Positions 36,024 through 43,542 of a DNA stretch of 64,000 nt are shown one piece after another. Under the pieces are notes generated by a model. That model saw nothing but the letters and a program-made list of their open reading frames with translations. It was not told the origin of the DNA and ran no database searches. Position 1 is the first letter of the stretch; each line of letters opens with the position of its first letter. Source of the DNA: Streptomyces katrae (lineage in GTDB: Bacteria > Actinomycetota > Actinomycetes > Streptomycetales > Streptomycetaceae); the NCBI RefSeq assembly GCF_002028425.1, contig NZ_CP020042.1, forward strand, positions 3,162,001 to 3,226,000, given 5' to 3'. A program made the translations under genes and the position numbers.

Positions 36024-37018
36024 CTGGACGCTCCCGTCAGCTCGGGTTCGGATCGCGGTGCCGGGGCCCGCGGGCGCACGGGTTCCCGGGACGGCTCCCC
36101 GGCCGGCCCGCGCCGCCGGGCCCGTACGAGGAGCAGCGCGGCGCCGCCGAGCGCGACGAGACCGGCCCCGGCCCAGGCCGCGCTCCCCGGGGGCAGGAAC
36201 CAGGCCGCGGCGGTGGCGGTGGCCGGGGCGGCGCCGCGGGCGGTGGCGGTGAGCCTCAGGGAGACCCGGTCGAGGGCGGGCGCGCCGGGCCAGGGCTCGG
36301 TCAGGGCGACGCGCTGCCCCGGCAGCAGCTCCACCGGCAGGGCGTGGCCGCTGCGGGGTCCGCCGCAGGCCCCGCCGAGGCCGCATGCGGCGTGCAGGGC
36401 GAGCGCGGGGGTGAGGGCGACGTTGCCCCGGTTGACCAGGGTGTAGGCGACGGTGGTGGCCGCGCCGTGGCCGCGTACGGAGACGTCCTCGACGGTGAGG
36501 GCGGCCAGGGCCGGGCCGCCGACGCGCAGGTCGACCCGTACGCCCGCCTCGTGGCCGCCCTCGGCGGCGACGACCGCGGCGGGGTGGTCGCCGGGCGGGG
36601 AGGCGGGCGGGACGGTGACGGTGAAGGGGACCAGCGCGCGGGTGTGCGGCGGGAGGGTGACGGTGGCGGCGGAGCCGAAGCTGATCCAGGACCCGGCTCC
36701 CCGGGAGGCGGCGGCCGGGCGGACGGCGAAGGCGCCGCCCGGGGTGTTGTAGGCGTCGGCCCCGCGCAGGGTGACGACCCGCTGCCGGTCGCCGGTGTTG
36801 GTGAGGGCGAGGCGGTCCTCCAGCACGGTGCCGGCGGGGCCCGCGAGGTAGAAGGAGGGGCGTCGGGCGGTGGCGGTGTCCCCGGAGGCCGGTTCGGCGG
36901 TCCAGCCGGGCTCGCCGCCGTCGGCGGCCGCCGCCGGGGTCCCGTGGAGGGCGGCGGCGGCCAGCAGGAGCAGCGCGGCGAGGCGCCGCAGGGCGCGGGG
37001 CGTGAGGGTGCGGAGCAC
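36020..37018 (-). CDS. DUF916/WxL-interacting-like secreted membrane protein
   Basis: A 332-residue protein: signal peptide (to AAAADG), a first domain (~35-150) reminiscent of the DUF916 peptidoglycan-binding module (SFYLAGPAGTVLEDRLALTNTGD, FTVTVPPASPPGDH), a second Ig-like domain (~155-260) with a CGLGGACGG pair, a transmembrane helix (AAWAGAGLVALGGAALLLV) and a basic tail. In Firmicutes, DUF916 proteins work with WxL surface proteins and sortase substrates; here the partners are LPQTG and LAETG proteins. The homology is distant and judged by eye. GTG start, 15 bp after the upstream stop, with ACGGAG before it. Confidence 0.7.
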   Translation of the reverse strand: MLRTLTPRALRRLAALLLLAAAALHGTPAAAADGGEPGWTAEPASGDTATARRPSFYLAGPAGTVLEDRLALTNTGDRQRVVTLRGADAYNTPGGAFAVRPAAASRGAGSWISFGSAATVTLPPHTRALVPFTVTVPPASPPGDHPAAVVAAEGGHEAGVRVDLRVGGPALAALTVEDVSVRGHGAATTVAYTLVNRGNVALTPALALHAACGLGGACGGPRSGHALPVELLPGQRVALTEPWPGAPALDRVSLRLTATARGAAPATATAAAWFLPPGSAAWAGAGLVALGGAALLLVRARRRGPAGEPSREPVRPRAPAPRSEPELTGASR

Positions 37019-37033
37019 GGGCGGCCGCTCCGT

Positions 37034-37702
37034 TCAGGACGGGGTGCGCTGGGGCCGCGGGCCGCGCCGGGTCAGCCACAGCAGGCCGGCGGCGCCGGAG
37101 AGGGCCACGGTGGCGCCGAGGGTGCCGAACGCCAGGGCGGAGTCGGCGGGGCCGGTCTGCGGGAGGGTGCCTTCGGGGGCGGCGGCGCCCGCGGCCGCCG
37201 TCACGTCCAGTTCCAGGGAGGGCTTGGGGCTGTTGCCGGGGGTGCAGGTGGTGGTGGTCCCCATGGCCTTGATGGTGAGGACCCCGGCGGTGAAGGTGAC
37301 CTTGCCGCTCTTCTTCGGGGTGTACGTGCCCGACAGGTCACTGATCTTGATCGGGGTGTTGGCGGGCGCGGCCTCGGCGTTCGGGGCCCCGGAGACCGGT
37401 ACCGAGGCCTGTTCGGCGCCGCCGGTCATGATGACGGCGCTGGGGTTCATGGCGCCCTTGCCGAGTTCGATGGGGCTGGAGGAGACGCCCTTCTGGAAGG
37501 ACATCGTCAGCTTGTAGCCGTCCCCCTCCTTGACGGCCTTGATGTCGATGGGCGAGACCGCCGACTTGTCCCCGATCGGGGTCTTGCAGTCGTACTGGAC
37601 GTCGACCACGTCGGCGTGGGCCGCGGGGGCGGCGAGCAGTACGGCGGATCCGGCCAGCGCGGAGGCCAGCGCGAGCGCGGTGGAACGTTTCCGGTCGGAC
37701 AC
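37034..37702 (-). CDS. Sortase-anchored surface protein, LPQTG signal, single domain
   Basis: A 222-residue secreted protein: signal peptide (to APAAHA), one domain (~32-165) almost identical to domain 1 of the LAETG protein, then LPQTG, a hydrophobic stretch (ALAFGTLGATVALSGAAGLLWL) and RRGPRPQ. LPxTG is the general class A sortase signal, unlike LAxTG in the last gene of the operon. About 150 bp of the DNA are practically identical to 34447-34616, including silent positions, so gene conversion is likely. First gene of the operon, promoter in 37703-37798. Confidence 0.85.
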   Translation of the reverse strand: MSDRKRSTALALASALAGSAVLLAAPAAHADVVDVQYDCKTPIGDKSAVSPIDIKAVKEGDGYKLTMSFQKGVSSSPIELGKGAMNPSAVIMTGGAEQASVPVSGAPNAEAAPANTPIKISDLSGTYTPKKSGKVTFTAGVLTIKAMGTTTTCTPGNSPKPSLELDVTAAAGAAAPEGTLPQTGPADSALAFGTLGATVALSGAAGLLWLTRRGPRPQRTPS

Positions 37703-37798
37703 CTTGGTCTTCCCCTCGGGCCACGGGACGGGTTACTGACGCCATGTCAGATTGGTGGCTCAAGGTACGCCCGGGACCTTACGGAGGGAAGACAAAGG

Positions 37799-37842
37799 AC
37801 GGCCCGGCGTGAACGGCCTGGTGGACCGCCCCGCCGGGCCGT
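37799..37842 (-). terminator. Terminator of the hut operon
   Basis: ACGGCCCGGCG pairs with CGCCGGGCCGT (11 bp), 11 bp after the hutI stop and before the surface-protein operon on the same strand. Confidence 0.75.
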
Positions 37843-37852
37843 GGCGTACGGG

Positions 37853-39031
37853 TCAGGCCGCGCGCACCCCGCGGTTCCAGACGGCCGAGACGAGCGGGAC
37901 GCCCGGCCGGTAGGCGAGGTGGACGTGGCTGGGGGCGTCGAGGAGGGCCAGATCGGCGCGGGCACCCGGGACCAGGCGGCCGATGTCCGTACGGCGCAGG
38001 GCGCGGGCCCCGCCGGCGGTGGCCGACCACAGGGCCTCGTCGGGGGTCATGCGCATGTCCCGGACGGCGAGGGCGATGCAGAACGGCATGGAACTCGTGT
38101 ACGAGGAGCCGGGGTTGCAGTCCGTGGACAGGGCCACCGTGGCGCCCGCGTCGATCAGCCGGCGCGCGTCGGGCCACTGGGCGCGGGTGGAGAACTCGGC
38201 GCCGGGCAGGAGCGTGGCGACGGTGGTGGCGGACGCCTGGGCGAGGGCGTCCACGTCGGCGTCCGTGAGGTGCGTGCAGTGGTCGGCGGAGGCGGCCTCC
38301 AGCTCCACGGCGAGCTGCACGCCCGGGCCGTAGGTGAGCTGGTTGGCGTGGACGCGCGGGATCAGCCCGGCGGCGGCGCCGGCGGTGAGGATCGCGCGCG
38401 CCTGGTCGCCGTCGAAGGCGCCCTTCTCGCAGAAGACGTCCACCCAGCGGGCGTACGGGGCGCAGGCCGCGAGCATCTCGCCGGTGACGAGGTCGACGTA
38501 GCCGGCCGGGTCCTCGGCGTAGTCGGGGGAGACGATGTGCGCGCCGAGGTAGGTGACCTCGTCGGTGTGGGCGGAGGCGATGCGCAGGGCGCGGGCCTCG
38601 TCGGCGACGGTGAGGCCGTAGCCGGACTTGGTCTCGAAGGTGGTGGTGCCCTGGCGGAGGGCCTCGTCGAGGTGGCGGACGAGGTTGGCCTCCAGCTCGG
38701 CGTCGGTGGCGGCGCGGGTGGCGGCGACGGTGGTGCGGATGCCGCCGGCGGAGTAGGCGCGGCCGGACATACGGGCGTTGAACTCGGCGGTGCGGTCGCC
38801 GGCGAAGACGAGGTGGGAGTGGGAGTCGACGAAGCCGGGGATGACGGCGCGGCCCTTCGCGTCGAAGGACGCGTCGGCTGCGGGGGCCGCGGCGGCCTCG
38901 CCGACCCAGGCGATGGTGTCGCCGTCGATGACGAGGGCGGCGTTCTCGATCAGGCCGAGGGGGGTTCCGTCGCCGAGGGAGGAGTCGTTGGTGACGAGGC
39001 TGCCGATGTTGGTGATGGCGGTGGTGGTCAT
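37853..39031 (-). CDS. hutI: Imidazolonepropionase
   Basis: A 392-residue amidohydrolase that opens 4-imidazolone-5-propanoate to N-formimino-L-glutamate, third step of histidine breakdown. Metal and substrate motifs: [18 protein letters not shown] (HxH), [45 protein letters not shown] (Asp). Length is normal. Last gene of the hut operon, 30 bp after hutF with a purine-rich site before the ATG. Confidence 0.97.
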   Translation of the reverse strand: MTTTAITNIGSLVTNDSSLGDGTPLGLIENAALVIDGDTIAWVGEAAAAPAADASFDAKGRAVIPGFVDSHSHLVFAGDRTAEFNARMSGRAYSAGGIRTTVAATRAATDAELEANLVRHLDEALRQGTTTFETKSGYGLTVADEARALRIASAHTDEVTYLGAHIVSPDYAEDPAGYVDLVTGEMLAACAPYARWVDVFCEKGAFDGDQARAILTAGAAAGLIPRVHANQLTYGPGVQLAVELEAASADHCTHLTDADVDALAQASATTVATLLPGAEFSTRAQWPDARRLIDAGATVALSTDCNPGSSYTSSMPFCIALAVRDMRMTPDEALWSATAGGARALRRTDIGRLVPGARADLALLDAPSHVHLAYRPGVPLVSAVWNRGVRAA

Positions 39032-39061
39032 GGTTCCTCTCGGAAAGTTCGTTTCCCGGCG

Positions 39062-40426
39062 TCAGCCCCGGACGGCGGCGATCGCTTCGGACAGGGCCCC
39101 CGCGACGTCGCCGACCAGGGTGTGGACGCCGTCGCGGACCACGTGGCGGCCGCCCACCACCGTGTGGCGGACGTCGGCGGCCGAGGCCGCGAAGACCGCC
39201 GTCTCCGCGCCGAGCCTCGGCAGCGGCCCGGCCGTGCGGACGGTGTCCAGCGCGAGGGTCGTGAAGTCCGCGAGGGCCCCGGCCTCCAGCCGGCCCGCGT
39301 CCGGGCGGCCCAGCGCGGCGTGGCCGTCGGCGGTGGCGGCCGCCAGCAGGGCGTTCGCCGTCCAGTGCCCGCGTGTGCGGCTGCGCAGGCGCTCGTTCAG
39401 CTCCATCGCCCGCGCCTCCTCCAGCAGGTCGATCACCGCGTGGCTGTCGCTGCCCAGGGACAGCGGGCTGCCCGCCCGCTGGAGCCGGCCGGCCGGGCCG
39501 ATGCCGTCGGCGAGGTCGCGTTCGGTGGTCGGGCACATGCAGGTGCCGGTGGTGGTGCCGCCGAGCAGGGCGATGTCCTCGTCCGTCAGGTGCGTGTTGT
39601 GGACGCCGGTGGTGTGCGGGCCCAGCACGCCGTGGTCGGCGAGCAGCTGCGTCGGGGTGCGGCCGTGCGCCGCGAGGCAGGCGTCGTTCTCCGCCGTCTG
39701 CTCGGACAGGTGCACGTGCAGCGGGGCCCGGCGCTCCTGCGCCCACGCCGCGACGGTGGCCAGCTGGCCGGCCGGGACGGCCCGGACGGAGTGGACGGCC
39801 GCGCCGATCAGCGCGTGCTCGCGGGGCTTGAGGGCGGACACCCGTTCGGCCCAGGCCTCGGCGGTGCCGTCGGAGAAGCGCCGCTGGTGCGCGTTGGGGG
39901 CCTCGCCGAAGCCGGCGGCGAGGTAGGCGGTGTCGAGGAGGGTGATGCGGATGCCGGCCGCCGCGGCCGCCTCGATCAGGGCCTCCCCCATCGCGTTGGG
40001 GTCGGCGTACGGGGTGCCGCCGGGGGCGTGGTGGACGTAGTGGAACTCGCCGACGTTGGTGATGCCGGCCAGCGCCATCTCCGCGTACACGGCCCGGGCG
40101 AGGTCGAAGTAGCTCTCGGGGGTGAGGTTCTGGGCGACGCCGTACATGACCTCGCGCCAGGTCCAGAACGTCCCCGAGCCGACCTGGACGGTGGAGCGCA
40201 GCGCCCGGTGGAAGGCGTGGGAGTGCGCGTTGGCCAGGCCCGGGAGGGTGAGGCCGCGCAGCACCTCCGCCCCCGGGGGCGGGGCAGCCGCCCCGGTGCG
40301 CACCTCGGCGATGCGTCCGTCGGCCGTCACGCCGAGGGCAACGCCCGGCTCGACCAGGTCGCCGAGCCAGGCGTGCTCCAGCCAGTACGTCTTCTGCACG
40401 GTCGGCACGGGCCCCTTCAACTGCAT
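39062..40426 (-). CDS. hutF: Formimidoylglutamate deiminase
   Basis: A 454-residue amidohydrolase converting N-formimino-L-glutamate to N-formyl-L-glutamate and ammonia. LTLPGLANAHSHAFHRALR holds the metal His pair; GEFHYVHHAPGGTPYADPN, LHVHLSEQTAEND and SLGSDSHAVIDLLEEAR complete the HutF pattern. The ATG lies 10 bp inside the 3' end of the upstream gene, with GGAAGG before it. The HutF route requires a later deformylase, for which the overlapping M20 gene is the best candidate. Confidence 0.93.
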   Translation of the reverse strand: MQLKGPVPTVQKTYWLEHAWLGDLVEPGVALGVTADGRIAEVRTGAAAPPPGAEVLRGLTLPGLANAHSHAFHRALRSTVQVGSGTFWTWREVMYGVAQNLTPESYFDLARAVYAEMALAGITNVGEFHYVHHAPGGTPYADPNAMGEALIEAAAAAGIRITLLDTAYLAAGFGEAPNAHQRRFSDGTAEAWAERVSALKPREHALIGAAVHSVRAVPAGQLATVAAWAQERRAPLHVHLSEQTAENDACLAAHGRTPTQLLADHGVLGPHTTGVHNTHLTDEDIALLGGTTTGTCMCPTTERDLADGIGPAGRLQRAGSPLSLGSDSHAVIDLLEEARAMELNERLRSRTRGHWTANALLAAATADGHAALGRPDAGRLEAGALADFTTLALDTVRTAGPLPRLGAETAVFAASAADVRHTVVGGRHVVRDGVHTLVGDVAGALSEAIAAVRG

Positions 40427-41784
40427 GCGAGACCTTCCAGTACGTCGGCGAGGGCGAGGACTCCGGCCACGCAGTCGTCCTCGGCGGCGAACTCCCGCGG
40501 GGAGTGGGAGACACCGGTGGGGTTGCGCACGAACAGCATCGCGGTCGGGACGGCGGCGGAGAGGATTCCGGCGTCGTGTCCCGCCCCGGTGCCGAGGACG
40601 GGGACGGCCCCGCCCAGGATCCGGTTCAGCTCGTCGCGCAGGGCGTGCTCGAACTCGACCACCGGGGTGAAGGACTCCCGGACCACGGCGAGGTCGATGC
40701 CGTCGCGCTCGGCCTGCTCGCGGGCGGCCTTCTCGACGGCGGTGACGACCGTGTCGAGGGTGGCCTGGTCGGCGGCCCGGGAGTCGAGCCAGCCGCGCAC
40801 GAGGGAGGGGATGGCGTTGACCCCGTTGGGTTCGACGGCGATCTTCCCGAAGGTGGCGACGGCCCCGGCGAGGGCGGCCTCCTGACGGGCGGCCAGGACG
40901 GTCGCCGCGTAGGTGAGCATCGGGTCGCGGCGGTCGGCCAGGCGGGTGGTGCCGGCGTGGTTGGCCTCGCCGTGGAAGTCGAAGCGCCAGCGGCCGTGCG
41001 GCCAGATCGCGGAGGCGATGCCGACCCGGTCGCCGGACAGGTCGAGGGCGCGGCCCTGTTCCACGTGCAGTTCGACGAAGGCGCCGATGCGGGCGAGGCG
41101 CTCGGGGTCGGCGCCGATGGCCTCGGGGTCGTGGCCGGCGCGCTCCATCGCCTGCGGGAGGGTGGTCCCGTCGGCGTCACGGAGCTCGTACGCCTTCTCC
41201 TTCGTCAGCTGCCCGGCGGAGAGCCGGGACCCGACGCAGGCGAGGCCGAAGCGGGCGCCCTCCTCGTCGCCGAAGTTGGTGATGGCGAGGGGGCGGGTGA
41301 AGGCCGCGCCACGGGCGCGGAGCTCGTCCAGGGCGGCGAAGGAGGACACCACGCCGAGGGGGCCGTCGAAGGCCCCGCCGTCGGGGACGGAGTCCAGGTG
41401 GGAGCCGGTGACCACGGCGTCGCCGGCCAGGGGGTCGCCGAGCCAGGCCCACTGGTTGCCGTTGCGGTCGACCTCGTAGGCTAGGCCGCGCGACTGGGCC
41501 TGGGCCCGGAACCAGTCCCGGCAGTCGGCGTCGGCCCCGGTCCAGGCGAAGCGGCGGTAGCCGCCGCTGTCGGCGTGGCGGCCGATGGGCGCCAGCTCGT
41601 CCCACATGGCGTGGAACGAAGAGGTGGTGGGCAGTCGTTCCGCTGGGGCGAGGGGGGCACCCCCTGCCCGAGCGGAGCCGAGAGCTTGGGGGAGGGTGGG
41701 CACCACCGGACCCGCACCCGGCGACGGCGCGTTCGCACCCACCGGGCCGGCCCCGCCTCCAGCGGAACGATTGCCCGCACTCAT
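40417..41784 (-). CDS. M20 amidohydrolase (allantoate/N-carbamoyl amidase type), probable hut deformylase
   Basis: A 455-residue M20 hydrolase often annotated allantoate amidohydrolase. Metal motifs: GSHLDSVPDGGAFDG (His, Asp), FGDEEGARFG (Glu), ELHVEQG (His), GVSHSPRE (last His). No ureide genes surround it; it sits between hutU and hutF with overlaps on both sides (TGATG and 10 bp). I infer N-formyl-L-glutamate deformylase, replacing HutG, which is absent from the cluster. Residues ~30-55 (PTLPQALGSARAGGAP) come from a small palindromic repeat inserted in the N-terminal coding region, so the ATG at 41784 gives an unusually long N-terminus; an internal start is possible. Confidence 0.85.
   Translation of the reverse strand: MSAGNRSAGGGAGPVGANAPSPGAGPVVPTLPQALGSARAGGAPLAPAERLPTTSSFHAMWDELAPIGRHADSGGYRRFAWTGADADCRDWFRAQAQSRGLAYEVDRNGNQWAWLGDPLAGDAVVTGSHLDSVPDGGAFDGPLGVVSSFAALDELRARGAAFTRPLAITNFGDEEGARFGLACVGSRLSAGQLTKEKAYELRDADGTTLPQAMERAGHDPEAIGADPERLARIGAFVELHVEQGRALDLSGDRVGIASAIWPHGRWRFDFHGEANHAGTTRLADRRDPMLTYAATVLAARQEAALAGAVATFGKIAVEPNGVNAIPSLVRGWLDSRAADQATLDTVVTAVEKAAREQAERDGIDLAVVRESFTPVVEFEHALRDELNRILGGAVPVLGTGAGHDAGILSAAVPTAMLFVRNPTGVSHSPREFAAEDDCVAGVLALADVLEGLACS
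41658..41708. repeat. Small palindromic repeat inside the M20 gene
   Basis: GGGGCGAGGGGGGCACCCCC, then a CGAGCGGAGCCGAGAGC stretch, then TTGGGGGAGGG. From memory this pattern is widespread between and within Streptomyces genes. It is in frame here and encodes the QALGSARAGGAP peptide. A related element (CCCCTGGGGGTACCTCCC, GGGGGAGG) lies at about 46156-46192. Confidence 0.65.
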
Positions 41785-43445
41785 CAGGCGTCGCCCTCCC
41801 GCATCGGGACGCGGACGCCGCGCTCGTCGGCGACGGACTCGGCGATGTCGTAGCCGGCGTCGACGTGGCGGATCACGCCCATGCCCGGGTCGTTCGTGAG
41901 GACGCGGCGGATCTTCTCGCCGGCCAGCGGGGTGCCGTCGGCGACGGTGACCTGGCCCGCGTGGATGGAACGGCCCATGCCGACGCCGCCGCCGTGGTGC
42001 AAGGAGACCCAGGAGGCGCCGGAGGCCACGTTCACCATGGCGTTGAGCAGCGGCCAGTCGGCGATCGCGTCGGAGCCGTCGAGCATCGCCTCGGTCTCGC
42101 GGTACGGGGAGGCCACCGAGCCGCAGTCGAGGTGGTCGCGGCCGATGGCCAGCGGGGCGGCGAGCTCGCCGCTCGCGACCATGTCGTTGAAGCGCTCGCC
42201 GGCCTTGTCGCGCTCGCCGTAGCCGAGCCAGCAGATGCGGGCGGGCAGGCCCTGGAAGTGGACGCGCTCGCCGGCCATCTTGATCCAGCGGTGCAGGGAC
42301 TCGTTCTCCGGGAAGAGTTCCAGGATCGCCTTGTCGGTCTTGGCGATGTCCGAGGCCTCGCCGGACAGGGCCGCCCAGCGGAAGGGGCCCTTGCCCTCGC
42401 AGAACAGCGGGCGGATGTAGGCGGGGACGAAGCCGGGGAAGGCGAAGGCGCGGTCGTAGCCGGCCAGCTGGGCCTCGCCGCGGATGGAGTTGCCGTAGTC
42501 GAAGACCTCGGCGCCGGCGTCCATGAAGCCGACCATGGCCTCGACGTGCTTGGCCATGGACTCGCGGGCGCGGGTGGTGAAGCCGGCCGGGTCCTTGGCG
42601 GCGGCGTCGGCCATGTCCTCGAAGGCGATGCCGACGGGCAGGTAGGCGAGCGGGTCGTGGGCGGAGGTCTGGTCCGTCACGATGTCGATCGGCGCGCCCT
42701 CGGCCAGCATCTGCGGGAGCAGCTCGGCGGCGTTGCCGAGGAGGCCGATGGAGAGCGGGCGGCGGGCGTCGCGGGCCTCGACGGCCAGCTGGAGGGCGTG
42801 GGCCAGGTTGTCGGCCTTCACGTCGAGGTAGCGGTGCTCGATGCGGCGCTCGATGGCGCGCGGGTCGACGTCGATGCAGATGGCGACGCCGTCGTTCATC
42901 GTCACGGCCAGCGGCTGGGCGCCGCCCATGCCGCCGAGGCCGGCGGTGAGGGTGATGGTGCCGGCCAGGGTGCCGCCGAACTTCTTCGCGGCCACGGCGG
43001 CGAAGGTCTCGTAGGTGCCCTGGAGGATGCCCTGGGTGCCGATGTAGATCCAGGAACCGGCGGTCATCTGGCCGTACATGGTCAGGCCGAGCTGCTCCAG
43101 GCGGCGGAACTCCTCCCAGTTGGCCCAGTCGCCGACCAGGTTGGAGTTGGCGAGCAGGACGCGCGGCGCCCACTCGTGGGTCTGCATCACGCCGACCGGG
43201 CGGCCGGACTGGACGAGCATGGTCTCGTCCTGCTTGAGGGTCTGCAGGGTGCGGACCATCGCGTCGAACGAGCGCCAGTCGCGCGCCGCCTTGCCGGTGC
43301 CGCCGTAGACGACGAGCTTGTCGGGGTGCTCCGCGACCTCGGGGTCGAGGTTGTTCTGCAGCATCCGGAGGGCGGCCTCCTGCTGCCATCCCAGGGTGCT
43401 GAGCTCGGTGCCTCGCGCGGCCCGTACGGGGCGGGGTCCTGACAT
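41784..43445 (-). CDS. hutU: Urocanate hydratase
   Basis: A 553-residue urocanase, using NAD as electrophile to turn urocanate into 4-imidazolone-5-propanoate. Characteristic stretches: [77 protein letters not shown] with the conserved active-site Cys, and [18 protein letters not shown]. Full length. The ATG follows GGAGGAGG. First gene of hutU-M20-hutF-hutI; its promoter overlaps a large palindrome. hutH is not in the window, as expected for Streptomyces where it lies elsewhere. Confidence 0.97.
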   Translation of the reverse strand: MSGPRPVRAARGTELSTLGWQQEAALRMLQNNLDPEVAEHPDKLVVYGGTGKAARDWRSFDAMVRTLQTLKQDETMLVQSGRPVGVMQTHEWAPRVLLANSNLVGDWANWEEFRRLEQLGLTMYGQMTAGSWIYIGTQGILQGTYETFAAVAAKKFGGTLAGTITLTAGLGGMGGAQPLAVTMNDGVAICIDVDPRAIERRIEHRYLDVKADNLAHALQLAVEARDARRPLSIGLLGNAAELLPQMLAEGAPIDIVTDQTSAHDPLAYLPVGIAFEDMADAAAKDPAGFTTRARESMAKHVEAMVGFMDAGAEVFDYGNSIRGEAQLAGYDRAFAFPGFVPAYIRPLFCEGKGPFRWAALSGEASDIAKTDKAILELFPENESLHRWIKMAGERVHFQGLPARICWLGYGERDKAGERFNDMVASGELAAPLAIGRDHLDCGSVASPYRETEAMLDGSDAIADWPLLNAMVNVASGASWVSLHHGGGVGMGRSIHAGQVTVADGTPLAGEKIRRVLTNDPGMGVIRHVDAGYDIAESVADERGVRVPMREGDA

Positions 43446-43465
43446 GGCGGGTGCCTCCTCCGAAT

Positions 43466-43513
43466 GTTGAGCAATCTATTCACATCCTGGCGCCTTGAAT
43501 AGATCCAGTCAAC
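43466..43513. promoter_or_regulatory. hut operator palindrome and divergent promoters
   Basis: GTTGA-GCA-ATCTATTCA is mirrored, after 13 bp, by TGAATAGAT-CCAG-TCAAC: two 9-bp perfect arms plus outer 5-bp arms. For hutU the minus strand reads TTGACT (-35, 43507-43512), 17-bp spacer, CAGGAT (-10, 43484-43489), so one arm lies in the spacer and the other at the start of transcription. This is classic repressor geometry. The AT-rich arms stand out from the surroundings. The nearby MurR/RpiR protein is the likeliest binder (inference). Confidence 0.75.
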
Positions 43514-43542
43514 AGCTGCGCACGGGTCCACGGGATGATGGG

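Noticed and set aside
33574..37702. A sortase gene belonging to the surface operon
   Set aside because: No frame in or near the operon shows the TLxTC sortase motif; anchoring must use sortases encoded elsewhere.
41784..43445. Missing hutH as evidence of a broken pathway
   Set aside because: hutH is unlinked to hutU in studied Streptomyces, so its absence here means nothing.
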